A DNA stretch of 64,000 nucleotides from Comamonas testosteroni (GTDB lineage: Bacteria; Pseudomonadota; Gammaproteobacteria; Burkholderiales; Burkholderiaceae_C). The translations under genes and the position numbers were made by a program. The number at the start of each line of letters is the position of its first letter. Position 1 is the stretch's first letter. The stretch spans positions 3,844,001-3,908,000 of the forward strand of contig CP044131.1 in NCBI GenBank assembly GCA_008727115.1. Reading direction: 5' to 3'. The notes below the pieces were generated by a model. That model did no database searches and was not told the origin of the DNA. It saw nothing but the letters and a program-made list of their open reading frames with translations. Positions 28,621 through 38,813 of the stretch are shown here, piece by piece.

Positions 28621-29469
28621 TCAAGCGCCGTGGCACTTTTTGAACTTCTTGCCGCTACCGCAGGGGCAAGGATCGTTACGGCCGGGTTGCTCGCCCTTAA
28701 CGATGGTTTCCTGGCGGGGGCCCATGCTCTTCCACAGGCGGTACAGGTCATACACGGCCCAGATGGCTTCGCCGAACGCATCCACGCGCTCCTGGCTGGT
28801 CGATGCAGGGCCGGACTCTTCGTACAGATTCAGAGCCGGTTCGTCCGTGTCGTCTTCCGTCAGGTTGACGATGAACTCCATGGCAGCATCCAGCAACTGA
28901 GCCGCATCCTTGTCGCGCGGTGCGGCCCATTCGTCGGCCCAGTTTTCCACCACGAACATAAAACCCAGTGCCCACACTTGCGAGAAGGAAGGCACTTCTT
29001 CGCCTTCCAGCTCGGCCTGTTCGGCTTCGGGCAGCATGGCAATGGCGCCACGCGTGTCCAGCGCTTCGGGCTGGAAGGCCGCGTCATCCGCCAAAGACTT
29101 GATGTCGGCATCCAGCTGCTCACGCACTTCGGCCAGGCGCAGCTCGAACAGTTCCATGAAGCGTGCCTGCTGGGCTTCATCCTTGAAGACTTCCAGCTTG
29201 GGCAAAGGCTGACCTTCTGCCACTTCCAGTGCTTCGCCATCGCCCAGCAACATGGGCATGTATTCTGCTGCAGCGATAGGGCGGCGTGTGCAGACCAGAG
29301 CGGTCAGAAAGCCATCGCAGAACTCCCACTGTGGGATTTCATCGCCACGGGTGCGCAGCTCGTCGAGCAGATTATCCAGCTCTTCGAGCTGATCGTTGCT
29401 CAGTGCGCCCTCGGGCATGTCGGCGGAGGCCGCGTCTTCTACGGCGGTGTTAGGTGCTTGTTCTTGCAT
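28621..29469 (-). CDS. UPF0149 (YecA-like) protein with SEC-C zinc motif
   Basis: 282 residues. The UPF0149 domain ([27 protein letters not shown]) fills most of the protein, and the last 20 residues form a SEC-C zinc-binding motif, [13 protein letters not shown]. The SEC-C tail resembles the C-terminus of SecA and is found on proteins that touch ribosomes or SecB. Cellular role unknown. A single-gene unit ending at the terminator at 28475. Confidence 0.88.
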   Translation of the reverse strand: MQEQAPNTAVEDAASADMPEGALSNDQLEELDNLLDELRTRGDEIPQWEFCDGFLTALVCTRRPIAAAEYMPMLLGDGEALEVAEGQPLPKLEVFKDEAQQARFMELFELRLAEVREQLDADIKSLADDAAFQPEALDTRGAIAMLPEAEQAELEGEEVPSFSQVWALGFMFVVENWADEWAAPRDKDAAQLLDAAMEFIVNLTEDDTDEPALNLYEESGPASTSQERVDAFGEAIWAVYDLYRLWKSMGPRQETIVKGEQPGRNDPCPCGSGKKFKKCHGA

Positions 29470-29627
29470 AGGGAAAGGCTTTTATGATGGCCCGGACTGT
29501 TTTCATCACTATCGAAGTGCAGGGCCGGACGATGGACTGAGGGGTGAAGCATCCAAGATGGATGCCCCCGAACGGGCTGAATTTTAGCGGCCCACCATCA
29601 ACACACCCTGCCAGGGGAGTATCTGCT

Positions 29628-31361
29628 GTGCATCGCTTCTTCAATAGTCTGCCTCTGCGCTACAGCGCACTGGCACTTTGTGCACTCGTACTGTGCATTT
29701 CCAGCTATACCCTAGCCACTTCTGGCAAAGGACTTTGGTGGTTGATTGCCGCAGCCTTGCTGGTGCTGCTGGGCCTGTGGGACATGCTGCAAAAGCGTCA
29801 CGCCATTTTGCGCAACTACCCGGTCATGGGGCACCTTCGCTTCATCTTCGAGTTCATCCGGCCCGAAATTCGCCAGTACTTCATCGAAGGCGACACCGAG
29901 GCTCTGCCTTTCTCACGTGCAGAGCGCTCTCTGGTCTATCAGCGTGCCAAAGGTCAGGTCGATAACCGCCCCTTCGGCACTCAACTGGATGTAGGAGAGC
30001 AAGGCTACGAATGGGTCAACCATTCCATGCAGCCCACCAAGCTCAGCTCGCACGATTTTCGCGTCTGGATTGGTGGCTCGCCAGACCAGGGGGCGGAAGG
30101 GGTGGAGCCCTGCACCAAGCCCTATCACGCCAGCGTCTTCAACATCTCGGCCATGAGCTTTGGTGCCCTGTCTGGCAATGCCATTCAGGCACTGAATCAA
30201 GGAGCCAAGATTGGTGGTTTCATTCACGACACCGGTGAAGGCTCGATCAGCCAGTACCACCGCATGCATGGCGGCGATCTGATCTGGGAAGTGGCATCTG
30301 GCTACTTTGGCTGCCGCAATGCGGACGGAACGTTCAGCGAAGAGAAATTCATCGTCAACGCCACAGATCCGCAGGTCAAGATGATTGAGCTCAAGCTCAG
30401 CCAGGGGGCCAAGCCTGGACATGGCGGCATGCTGCCCGGCGCCAAGGTCACTCCTGAAATTGCAGCAGCTCGCGGCATCCCTGTGGGCGTGGACTGCATT
30501 TCGCCTTCAAGCCACAGCGCATTCTCCACCCCGGTAGAGCTGATGCACTTCATCGGCAAGCTGCGTCGCCTGTCTGGCGGAAAACCCACGGGTTTCAAAT
30601 TCTGTGTGGGCCACCCCTGGGAGTGGTTTGCCATGGTCAAAGCCATGCTGGAGACCAATATCACGCCAGACTTCATCGTCGTTGACGGTGCCGAAGGCGG
30701 CACGGGTGCAGCGCCTGTGGAGTTTGTCGATCACGTGGGTGTGCCGCTGCAGGAAGGCCTGCTGCTGGTGCACAACAGCTTGCTGGGCGTGAACCTGCGC
30801 CACCGCATCAAGATTGGTGCAGCAGGCAAGGTCATTACGGCCTTTGACATCGCGCGCATGATGGCCCTCGGTGCCGACTGGTGCAACTCTGGCCGCGGCT
30901 TCATGATGGCCCTGGGCTGCATTCAGGCCCAGACCTGCCACACCGGAACCTGTCCCACGGGCGTCACCACCCAGGATCCGGTGCGCCAGAAAGCGCTGGT
31001 CGTGCCCGACAAGGCCACACGCGTGGCCAACTTCCACCGCAACACCATGCATGCGCTGCAAGAGCTGGTGCAGGCTGCCGGGCTCAAACATCCCAAGGAA
31101 ATCACCGCCCACCACATTGTTCGGCGCCTGAGCGATACGCAGGTCAGCCTGCTGTCCAACCTCATCATGCGCGTGGAGCCAGGCAGCCTGCTCAAAGGTC
31201 TGGAGGAGCAGCACAAGGTGTTTCAAACCTACTGGCCACTGGCAAGCGCCCAGAGCTTTCAGCCCCTGCATGAACCCGTGCTCCAGCCTTCGGCTCCGGG
31301 CAATGCCAGCAACACGGCACAATCGCAAGCTTTGCCTTTGCGCAACGGCATCTGGACCTGA
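29628..31361 (+). CDS. FMN-binding glutamate-synthase-family membrane protein
   Basis: 577 residues from GTG 29628, chosen because AGGGGAG (29613-29619) precedes it; a longer frame from 29544 overlaps upstream promoter sequence. Two N-terminal membrane segments are followed by the FMN/Fe-S domain of glutamate synthase: FNISAMSFGALSGNAI, GAKPGHGGMLPGAKV, VVDGAEGGTGAAP and the Cys cluster CIQAQTCHTGTCPTG (3Fe-4S ligands). There is no glutamine amidotransferase domain, so it is not a complete GltB. These stand-alone proteins are widespread oxidoreductases with unclear substrate. Confidence 0.88.
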   Translation: MHRFFNSLPLRYSALALCALVLCISSYTLATSGKGLWWLIAAALLVLLGLWDMLQKRHAILRNYPVMGHLRFIFEFIRPEIRQYFIEGDTEALPFSRAERSLVYQRAKGQVDNRPFGTQLDVGEQGYEWVNHSMQPTKLSSHDFRVWIGGSPDQGAEGVEPCTKPYHASVFNISAMSFGALSGNAIQALNQGAKIGGFIHDTGEGSISQYHRMHGGDLIWEVASGYFGCRNADGTFSEEKFIVNATDPQVKMIELKLSQGAKPGHGGMLPGAKVTPEIAAARGIPVGVDCISPSSHSAFSTPVELMHFIGKLRRLSGGKPTGFKFCVGHPWEWFAMVKAMLETNITPDFIVVDGAEGGTGAAPVEFVDHVGVPLQEGLLLVHNSLLGVNLRHRIKIGAAGKVITAFDIARMMALGADWCNSGRGFMMALGCIQAQTCHTGTCPTGVTTQDPVRQKALVVPDKATRVANFHRNTMHALQELVQAAGLKHPKEITAHHIVRRLSDTQVSLLSNLIMRVEPGSLLKGLEEQHKVFQTYWPLASAQSFQPLHEPVLQPSAPGNASNTAQSQALPLRNGIWT

Positions 31362-31396
31362 GAAGCCAGAGCCTCGCGCCCGACCGACCATAAGCC

Positions 31397-32236
31397 GTGC
31401 AATTTCAGGAAAAAACAGCCAAAGCCGATATGCAGCCTGCGCATGAAGCTATCGATTACGAAGCATTCTTGCGCAGCCATCTGAGTCAGCCGCACAACAT
31501 CATGCGCTACGAGTTGGCACATGAGACCCTCTGGGTCAAGCGCGCCAGCAAGGGCAACCCGGCCTTCAATTACTGGCTGCTGAGTGCACTGTCAAAGCTA
31601 TTGGGGACCCCCGTGCTGCAGCCCGTTCCCAACCCGGGTGGCTCCGAGTCCCTTCAGACCGAAGTGACCCGCCTGCGCAGCTTTCAGGCCAAGGGCCTGC
31701 GTGTGCCCGAAGTGCTAGCGACGACGCAGCAAGTCTTTGTGATGCGTCATCTGGGCCGCCCGGATGAAGAAGCCCCATCGCTGAGCAACGCCATTGAGGC
31801 CGCCATTCCCCAAGGAGCGCAAGCCACGCTGCAGCTTTGGCAAAAGGGCCTGAATGCGATTGAGCAGGCCCACGCCTGCGGCGAAGTGCTCAGCCAGGCC
31901 GTGGCACGCAATATGGTGGTCTGTGCAGATGGAGTGATTGGCTTCATCGACTTTGAAGACGATCCCGCCGCACACCTGCCCCGTGCCGTGTGCATGGCAC
32001 GCGATGCGCTCAACTATGCGCAGTCCACGGCCTTGTTTCTGGAGCAGGCTGGAGCCCTGCCAGCGGCGCTACCGCACTGGGCGGCCTTTGTGCAGCAACT
32101 GCCGGATGATGCACAGCAGGTGCTGCAGCGCACCGTCAAAAAACTGGGTTGGGTACGCTTTCTGCCACGCAGCAAACGCCTGGGCCGTGACACGCTGCGT
32201 GTGCTGGCCGCGCATGAGCTGCTGACAGCCCATTAA
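31397..32236 (+). CDS. kinase-fold (Bud32/RIO-like) protein, possibly inactive
   Basis: 279 residues from GTG 31397; ATG 31430 is a possible later start. The pattern of a small protein-kinase fold is visible, with VFVMRHLG as hinge region and FIDFED as the Mg-binding DFG equivalent. In the catalytic loop, where HGDxxxRN is expected, the sequence is LSQAVARN, so the catalytic Asp appears replaced by Gln. Substrate unknown. It follows the glutamate-synthase-like gene by 35 bases and ends before a shared terminator. Confidence 0.6.
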   Translation: MQFQEKTAKADMQPAHEAIDYEAFLRSHLSQPHNIMRYELAHETLWVKRASKGNPAFNYWLLSALSKLLGTPVLQPVPNPGGSESLQTEVTRLRSFQAKGLRVPEVLATTQQVFVMRHLGRPDEEAPSLSNAIEAAIPQGAQATLQLWQKGLNAIEQAHACGEVLSQAVARNMVVCADGVIGFIDFEDDPAAHLPRAVCMARDALNYAQSTALFLEQAGALPAALPHWAAFVQQLPDDAQQVLQRTVKKLGWVRFLPRSKRLGRDTLRVLAAHELLTAH

Positions 32237-32290
32237 AAACAATAGCTACTCACGCCTACCTGCATTGGCTTTAAGGCAAAAAAGGCATAA

Positions 32291-32320
32291 AAAAGCCCCA
32301 GCTATCAGGCTGGGGCTTTT
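32291..32320. terminator. bidirectional Rho-independent terminator
   Basis: AAAAGCCCCAGC and GCTGGGGCTTTT form a perfect 12-bp stem with a 6-base loop. T-runs occur on both strands. It separates the convergent kinase-fold gene and dctA. Confidence 0.9.
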
Positions 32321-32338
32321 GCTTTAGGCAGGCCCAAT

Positions 32339-33652
32339 TCAGGCATGCAGATGGGCAGTGCCCTCATTCTTGCCCGCCAAAGCAGCATCCAGCTGGTCGT
32401 GATCCAGTGCATTTTCCCACTTGGACACCACCACGGTCGCCACGGCGTTGCCAATGAAGTTGGTCAGCGAGCGGCATTCGGACATGAAGCGGTCCACACC
32501 CAGAATCAGCGCCATGCCGGCCACCGGAACTTCAGGCACCACGGCCAGCGTGGCAGCCAGGGTGATGAAGCCCGCGCCGGTCACACCAGCCGCGCCCTTG
32601 GACGACAGCATGGCCACCAGCAGCAGCGCGATCTGGTGACCCAGCGTCAGATCGGTGTCCGTGGCCTGGGCAATGAACAGCGCAGCCAGCGTCATGTAGA
32701 TATTGGTGCCGTCCAGGTTGAACGAGTAGCCGGTAGGAACGACCAGACCCACCACAGACTTGCTGCAGCCGGCCTTTTCCATCTTGTGCATCAGCGAAGG
32801 CAGGGCCGACTCGGAAGACGATGTGCCCAGCACCAGCAGCAGCTCGTCCTTGAGGTACTTGATCAGCTTGACGATGGAGAAGCCACAGTAGCGTGCCACA
32901 GCGCCCAGAATCACCAGCACGAACACGGCCGCCGTGATGTAGAAGGTCAGCACCAACTCGGCCAGGTTGACCAGCGAACCCAGACCGAACTTGCCGATGG
33001 TGAAAGCCATGGCACCAAAAGCACCGATGGGGGCGGCCTTCATCACGATGTTGACCAGCTTGAACACGGGCTTGGTCATGGCTTCAAAGAAGTTCAGCAC
33101 GGGCTTGCCAGCCTCGCCCACCATGGCCAGCGACACGCCGAACAGCACGGCCACCAGCAGCACCTGCAAGATGTTGTCACCCACGAACGGGCTGATCAGG
33201 GTCTTGGGGATGATGTCCATGACAAAGCCGGTCAGCGTCATCTCGTGCGACTTGGCCACATAGCCCTTGACGGCCGTCTGGTCCAGATCCGCAGGGTTGA
33301 TGTGCATGCCAGCACCGGGCTGCAGGACGTTGGCCACGATCAGACCGACGACCAGCGCCAGCGTGGAGAAGGTCAGGAAGTACGCCATGGCCTTGCCGAA
33401 CACACGGCCCACGGAGCTCAGATGCGTCATGCTGGCAATGCCGGTGACGATGGTCAAAAAGATCACCGGCGCGATGATCATCTTGATGAGCTTGATGAAG
33501 GCATCGCCAAAGGGTTTCATGGCCGCGCCGTACTCGGGCTCGAAGTGGCCCAGCAACACGCCGACGATGATGGCGAACACCACCTGAAAATAAAGCTGAC
33601 GGTAAAACGGCAAATGCTCGCGCGGAGCAGTTTCTGTGGGCAGAGTTTGCAC
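32339..33652 (-). CDS. dctA: C4-dicarboxylate:proton/sodium symporter DctA
   Basis: 437 residues from GTG 33652, preceded by GGGAG at eight bases; an upstream in-frame ATG would add an unlikely 23-residue head. The protein belongs to the DAACS family: multiple membrane segments, the serine-rich hairpin [15 protein letters not shown], the signature [18 protein letters not shown] and the late [21 protein letters not shown]. It imports succinate, fumarate and malate across the inner membrane. The gene is divergent from a hybrid sensor kinase, the usual arrangement for control by a dicarboxylate sensor. Confidence 0.95.
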   Translation of the reverse strand: MQTLPTETAPREHLPFYRQLYFQVVFAIIVGVLLGHFEPEYGAAMKPFGDAFIKLIKMIIAPVIFLTIVTGIASMTHLSSVGRVFGKAMAYFLTFSTLALVVGLIVANVLQPGAGMHINPADLDQTAVKGYVAKSHEMTLTGFVMDIIPKTLISPFVGDNILQVLLVAVLFGVSLAMVGEAGKPVLNFFEAMTKPVFKLVNIVMKAAPIGAFGAMAFTIGKFGLGSLVNLAELVLTFYITAAVFVLVILGAVARYCGFSIVKLIKYLKDELLLVLGTSSSESALPSLMHKMEKAGCSKSVVGLVVPTGYSFNLDGTNIYMTLAALFIAQATDTDLTLGHQIALLLVAMLSSKGAAGVTGAGFITLAATLAVVPEVPVAGMALILGVDRFMSECRSLTNFIGNAVATVVVSKWENALDHDQLDAALAGKNEGTAHLHA

Positions 33653-33764
33653 GCTGCGTCTCCCAAAAAAGCAAACGCACCACCGTGGTGCGCTGTGTTG
33701 TTGCCATTTGTACTGCTGCACCGTTTTTGTGCCGATAACCCATTGGTATTAGTCACAGCAAGTG

Positions 33765-33803
33765 CCCTAGGGAGAGCACCTGCCAACCTAGGGTAATCCC
33801 TAG
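33765..33803. promoter_or_regulatory. CCCTAGGG and CTAGGG-N4-CCCTAG operator candidates
   Basis: The gap between dctA and the sensor kinase gene contains a perfect CCCTAGGG (33765-33772) and, 15 bases on, CTAGGGTAATCCCTAG (33788-33803), a perfect inverted repeat. Paired palindromes in a divergent promoter region suggest binding of a dimeric regulator, possibly the LuxR-type regulator encoded at 38814-39452. Confidence 0.5.
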
Positions 33804-33891
33804 TCACTCACAATCGCTAAAGCAACGCCTCAGCCCGACACTGACGATCTCTTTCCACTCGCTTCAGCATGCGCCTTGTGCCGCAATCCCT

Positions 33892-36537
33892 GTGCCGAAA
33901 TTTTTACGCTCCCGTTTCTTTCTGACCCTGCTCATCGTGCTCAGCGGCATGCTGCTGAGCATGTGGGCAGCCAGCCGCATTGCACTGCAGGCCTCGCTCA
34001 GCGATGAAAGCGAGAGCGTGCAGCGCCAGCTCAACCTGCATGCCCAGGCCATGGTGCAGCGGGTGGATCGCTACCGCACCCTGCCCGAGGTGCTAGCCCT
34101 TGATGCCCAGCTCAAGGATGCGCTGAGCCACCCGCTGAGCGCCGCCGATGTCGCCCGCCTCAACCGCAAGCTGGAGCAGGCCAACGGAGCCAGCCGCGCA
34201 TCCACCCTCACGCTCATCGACAAGGATGGCCGGGCTCTGGCCGCCAGCAACTGGCGCGACGAACACAGCAACGTGGGAGAGAACTACAGTTTTCGTCCCT
34301 ATGTACAGCAGGCGCTCAGCCAGGGCAGTGGACGCTTTTATGGCATTGGCATGACCACGGGTCTGCCCGGCTACTTTCTTTCACAGGCTATTCGCGCCGA
34401 AGACGGTACTGTGCTTGGGCTGATAGCTATCAAAATCTTGTTTCAAGAACTGGAAGGCGAGTGGCGCCAGTCCCCTGATATCGTGCTTGCCACAGACGAG
34501 CATGGCGTGGTCTTTCTCGCCAACGATGACGAATGGCGCTACCGCCTGCTGCAGCCCCTCTCCCCCCGTGATCAGCAGGAAGTGCTGGACACCCATCAGT
34601 ACGCCGACCAGACCCTGCAGCCGCTGAACTACCGCATTCAGCGCCAGCCTGCCGGAGCCGGCCGGCTGGCCAGCTTCAGCCAGCCCCGGTTGGGCGAGCC
34701 GGTGCTGTGGCTGAGCACGCCGCTGCCTGAAAGCCCATGGCAGCTGCACCTGCTGCACAACATCAGCCATAGCCAGACCAGCAGCCACTGGGCCGCCGTT
34801 GCCGCTGGCGGACTCTGGCTCGCTGCGGCCTTGCTGGTGCTCTACATACGCCAGCGCCAGCGCCTTGCCGCATTGCGCCAACGCAGTCGCCAGGAGCTGG
34901 AGACCGTACTGCACCAGCACGCCCAGGAGCTGCGCACGGCGCAGGACGGCATTGTGCAAGCCGCCAAACAGGCAGACACAGGCCTCTCGCGCAGCCTGCA
35001 GCACCTGCCGCAAGGCGTGGTAGTGGTGGACTCCCAGCTCAGGCTGGTGGCCTGGAACTCGCGCTATGTGGAGCTGTTTCGCTACCCTCCGGATCTCATG
35101 CGCGTGGGCCAGCCTATCGAGGCTCTGCTACGCCACAACGCCCGACGTGGCCTACTGGGCAAGAGCGATGTGGAACAGGCCATACAGCGGCGTCTGGAGC
35201 ATCTGCGCAGCGGCACTCCCCATCTGCACGAAAGCGCCAAGGGAGACGGAACGGTGCTGGAGATTCGCGGCAACCCGCTGCCCGATGGCGGCTTTGTCAC
35301 CAGTTATGCCGACATCACCAGCTACAAGAACACGGCGCGCGAGCTGCGCAACCTGGCCGATACGCTGGAGCAGCGCATCGCCGAGCGCACCCACGCGCTG
35401 GCACAGGCCAAGCAGGAGGCCGAACGCGCCAACCGCTACAAGACCCGCTTTGTGGCGTCTGCCGTGCACGACCTGCTGCAGCCGCTGAATGCCGCACGCA
35501 TCTTCACCAGTCTGCTGCCCGGCTATCTGCACGACGATGCTGGGCGCCAGTTAGCTCAGCGCGTGGACCGCTCGCTGGCCTCGCAGGACGCCATCCTCAC
35601 CAGCTTGCTCGACATCTCGCGCATGGAGTCGGGCCAGCTTGAAGTGCATATCCGCGACTTCGCACTCAGCTCCCTGCTGGAGGTGGTGCACAACAACTTC
35701 GCTCTGCAGGCCGAAAGCGAAGGGCTGAGGCTGCACTGCATTCCCAGCCGCCTGACGGTGCGCAGCGATGAAGCACTGCTGCGCCGCATCCTGCAGAACT
35801 TTGTCTCCAACGCCATCCGCTACTCGCGCCAGGGCCGCATCGTCATGGGCTGCCGCCGCGACGGAAAGCATGTGCGCATTGAAGTGCATGACCAAGGCCC
35901 CGGCATACCGCCCAGCCTGCAAAAAGAGATTTTTGAAGAATTCCGCCGCCTGGACGAAGGCCATGCCGATGACCGCGGCACCGGCCTTGGGCTGGCGATT
36001 GTCGAGCGTCTGGGCAAGCTGCTGGGCCATGAGATCGGCCTGCGCTCCACCCTGGGCAAAGGCAGTGTCTTCTGGGTCAAAGTCCCGCTGGGCGAGGCTG
36101 CAGCCATAGAACCGGCATCACCGGAAGCCGCATCCGGCACGCATCACGACAGCCCCCTGCAAGGCAGCACCATCTGGTACGTGGAAGACGACCCCGCCAC
36201 ACGCGAAGCCACCTGCGCCCTGCTGGAGCGCTGGGGCTGCGATGTACCGCTGGCTGCCAACGCCCCCGAGGCCCAAGCGTATGCAGCGCCCGGCAATGCA
36301 CCGCAACTGGTGCTGCTGGACGTACATCTGGGCCAGCTCTACGGCCCCGATATCTATGCCCAACTCTGCGATCGCTGGGGCCAGCAGCCGCCCGTCATCC
36401 TGCTTACAGCAGAAGGCGACAGCACGCTGCGCCGCCAGGCCGCAGAACGCAGTTGGGGCTTTCTGCTTAAACCTGTGCGTCCAGCAGCTTTGAGAGCGCT
36501 CATCAGCCAAATGCTATTGCGGAACAAGGCTCCCTGA
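33892..36537 (+). CDS. hybrid sensor histidine kinase, probably C4-dicarboxylate-type
   Basis: 881 residues from GTG 33892. Order: membrane segment (about 10-30), periplasmic Cache-like sensor (RASTLTLIDKDGRALAASN, VGENYSFRPYVQQAL, typical of dicarboxylate sensors), second membrane segment (about 300-320), coiled coil, PAS domain (LPQGVVVVDSQLRLVAWN), HisKA with His526 in SAVHDLLQPLNA, HATPase (N box LRRILQNFVSNAIRYS, G boxes DQGPGIP and GTGLGLAI), and a C-terminal receiver with Asp810 in VLLDVHLG. It is divergent from dctA, so dicarboxylate sensing is likely. The LuxR-type regulator at 38814 is the nearest output protein. Confidence 0.88.
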   Translation: MPKFLRSRFFLTLLIVLSGMLLSMWAASRIALQASLSDESESVQRQLNLHAQAMVQRVDRYRTLPEVLALDAQLKDALSHPLSAADVARLNRKLEQANGASRASTLTLIDKDGRALAASNWRDEHSNVGENYSFRPYVQQALSQGSGRFYGIGMTTGLPGYFLSQAIRAEDGTVLGLIAIKILFQELEGEWRQSPDIVLATDEHGVVFLANDDEWRYRLLQPLSPRDQQEVLDTHQYADQTLQPLNYRIQRQPAGAGRLASFSQPRLGEPVLWLSTPLPESPWQLHLLHNISHSQTSSHWAAVAAGGLWLAAALLVLYIRQRQRLAALRQRSRQELETVLHQHAQELRTAQDGIVQAAKQADTGLSRSLQHLPQGVVVVDSQLRLVAWNSRYVELFRYPPDLMRVGQPIEALLRHNARRGLLGKSDVEQAIQRRLEHLRSGTPHLHESAKGDGTVLEIRGNPLPDGGFVTSYADITSYKNTARELRNLADTLEQRIAERTHALAQAKQEAERANRYKTRFVASAVHDLLQPLNAARIFTSLLPGYLHDDAGRQLAQRVDRSLASQDAILTSLLDISRMESGQLEVHIRDFALSSLLEVVHNNFALQAESEGLRLHCIPSRLTVRSDEALLRRILQNFVSNAIRYSRQGRIVMGCRRDGKHVRIEVHDQGPGIPPSLQKEIFEEFRRLDEGHADDRGTGLGLAIVERLGKLLGHEIGLRSTLGKGSVFWVKVPLGEAAAIEPASPEAASGTHHDSPLQGSTIWYVEDDPATREATCALLERWGCDVPLAANAPEAQAYAAPGNAPQLVLLDVHLGQLYGPDIYAQLCDRWGQQPPVILLTAEGDSTLRRQAAERSWGFLLKPVRPAALRALISQMLLRNKAP

Positions 36538-36643
36538 GCAGCCTTGAAGACATGATTCCCACAAAGCAAGGCCCTTTAGAAGACACCCAAACCAGGACCC
36601 TGCAGGCTTTTGCGCAGCCTACAGGGCCTCTAGGTTTAGACCC

Positions 36644-38584
36644 TCAGCAGGAGTTGCCACTTGGCAGCTTCAGGCACATAGCTCCGAACACCTCTTTGCC
36701 GTTAACGCTGGCATGGTCAAAGCTGTACATCCACTTCTTGTCAGGATCAAAGGCCTTAACGCGCACCAGATAGTCCACATCTGCACCTGTCGCCAACTTG
36801 CTCAGCGCAATTTCAGTAGCGCTGCCAGCAGGGATCACTTTGAATGGCACCCCCTTGAAAGCATCGGGATTCTTTGCATCCTCAAGATGCACCTCATAGG
36901 TCAAGGGCTTGCCTTCAGGGTGGAAGGGAGGAGGCCAGTCCCAGCTGAGTTGCTGATTGCTGGTAACACCCAGCCAGAACGGCATGGGGCGCTTGAGACT
37001 CTCCTTGAACTTCTGGTGATTGGTGCCGATGACCGTCTTCAGGCGCTTGAACTCCGTCTGCCATTGCGCGTACGAGCTACCGGCATTGCTGACCGTTGCC
37101 AGTCCCGACTGATCCGGATTACGAGAGATCAAAGGCTCCACCACAGGTCGATAGCTTTCAAGCAGTTTCTCGACATTCGCATCCGTAAGGTACTTGCTAC
37201 GGATTTCTTCAACAGCGGCACTCAAGTCACGCAGATTCTTGCTGTCGGACATGAAGCGCTGATGCAGCGGAACATTCCACCAGTTGCCGATACCCGTCAT
37301 GATCTCCATGTCTATGTAGTCAACACCCGGCTGACCATAGGAGCCAAGCGCGCCATCGTAGTCCCAGGGCAGGAAGTAGAACTTTTCTGTGCCCTTAGGC
37401 TGATAAAGGCCGAAGTTCTGATTCACTGTGTCGTGATTGCCCAGCAAGATGGTGGTCGCCAACCAGGTCAGATAGTTGTTGCGATTGAAGTAATGGGCAA
37501 AGGTGGTGGCAAACGGAATCGTGTCCTCGTCCGTGCCCAGAGCCTTGACGACATCGATGATGGCTCGGTGGTCTCCGGAGTCGGACTCCAGAGAAAGCAC
37601 TTTTTCGAAGCCCGAGACATCTGTGCCCGGTGGCGTACTTGCCAACAGCCCATTGCTGCTTTCAAAGCTGAAATCCTCTGCCTTGTAGACATTTGACCCC
37701 GCCACCCAGCCGCGTCGCTGGAGATAGCCATCCCCCATTTTTTCCACATGGGTGAACAGGCCCATGTCGCCATTTTCGCCATAGGCAGCTGAACCGGCCT
37801 CCGTGTATTGAATCCTTGCGAACTGGGTGCGCAGGCTCTCGTGATAGGGGACCAGGCGCATCAAATCAAAGGCCAGCTTGTTGCGCACACGGGTCAAGTC
37901 CCAAGGGTGCTTGTTGAACTGCAACGTCTGCTCCCCGAACCATGTCGGGGCACTCTTGTCGAGCTTAATACGGTAGGACTTCTGCTTTGCTTCACGCGTG
38001 CTGCTGCCACGCACGCGCATTTTTGCATCGGCACCACTGATCTTGTTGTCGTTGCTTGTGACCTTGACCTTGATCTCGGGTTCGCAAGCATCATCCCCAT
38101 CTTCGTCAAGATTGACGGTACTGAGCTTGACCTTCCCGCCTGGATAGACTGCGGCGTCAGCGGTCATACTGCCGCAAGTCTTATCTGCAGCCAGGTAAGG
38201 CCCCGTCTTGGGAGCATTTGTATCCTGATACTCCACGTTCAGAGTCAGCAACGAAGGTGGCAAGGAGGCGTCACCCACCGGGCTGCCATATTCGGCATAC
38301 ATCGCTTCATAAAGCACACGCGACAGATCATCTGCTCCGGGCACAAAAGGCGATACCTGCGAAGGGCTCTCGCCACCGGTATCCGTTCCACCAGAATTGC
38401 CGCCGCCTGAATTGCCTGTCCCGCCAGAGCTTCCCCCATTTGAAGATCCTGTCCCACCAGAACCTCCCCCATTTGAAGCTGTGGGAGGACTCTCTTCGCC
38501 CCCGCCTCCACATGAAGCAAGAATCAGAGAAGCGCCTAAAACAGACGCATGAATCCAGCCTGGAGCAGTGAAGCGCTTCATCAT
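36644..38584 (-). CDS. CotH-kinase family lipoprotein
   Basis: 646 residues. Lipobox L-A-S-C near residue 24 and a Gly/Ser/Thr-rich linker of about 50 residues tether the protein. The CotH domain starts with KMRVRGSSTREAKQKSYRI, followed by LAFDLMRL, GLFTHVEKMGDGYLQ and the metal-binding FLPWDYDGALG. CotH proteins are atypical secreted kinases that phosphorylate surface proteins, as in Bacillus spores. The C-terminal 90 residues look like a fibronectin-type domain (YEVHLEDAKNPDAF, VDYLVRVKAFD). AAAGGA precedes the ATG. The substrate is unknown. Confidence 0.88.
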   Translation of the reverse strand: MMKRFTAPGWIHASVLGASLILASCGGGGEESPPTASNGGGSGGTGSSNGGSSGGTGNSGGGNSGGTDTGGESPSQVSPFVPGADDLSRVLYEAMYAEYGSPVGDASLPPSLLTLNVEYQDTNAPKTGPYLAADKTCGSMTADAAVYPGGKVKLSTVNLDEDGDDACEPEIKVKVTSNDNKISGADAKMRVRGSSTREAKQKSYRIKLDKSAPTWFGEQTLQFNKHPWDLTRVRNKLAFDLMRLVPYHESLRTQFARIQYTEAGSAAYGENGDMGLFTHVEKMGDGYLQRRGWVAGSNVYKAEDFSFESSNGLLASTPPGTDVSGFEKVLSLESDSGDHRAIIDVVKALGTDEDTIPFATTFAHYFNRNNYLTWLATTILLGNHDTVNQNFGLYQPKGTEKFYFLPWDYDGALGSYGQPGVDYIDMEIMTGIGNWWNVPLHQRFMSDSKNLRDLSAAVEEIRSKYLTDANVEKLLESYRPVVEPLISRNPDQSGLATVSNAGSSYAQWQTEFKRLKTVIGTNHQKFKESLKRPMPFWLGVTSNQQLSWDWPPPFHPEGKPLTYEVHLEDAKNPDAFKGVPFKVIPAGSATEIALSKLATGADVDYLVRVKAFDPDKKWMYSFDHASVNGKEVFGAMCLKLPSGNSC

Positions 38585-38813
38585 AGATTTTTCCTTTAGA
38601 AAAATTAAATCCGCTAGGTTTAATCAATCTAATTCATCTATTTGCACTTCGCGAATAGGTGCTTGCACTTAAAAATAAGTTGCAGATATGCAGCAATTCC
38701 GACAGAAAAATGGGCTCACAAAAGAGGGGTGTGATTTGTCAATCAGCGAGTCACAGCGGAACGCTCTGCATGGAAACACTCGCTATTTCGAGCCCGTATT
38801 CCACTGAAAAGCG

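Noticed and set aside
28430..28900. 156-residue + strand frame starting near the XRE gene
   Set aside because: It crosses a minus-strand terminator and the 3' end of the UPF0149 gene, with no conserved motif.
32345..33796. 483-residue + strand His/Gln-rich frame opposite dctA
   Set aside because: It mirrors the DctA codons; DctA motifs are unambiguous on the minus strand.
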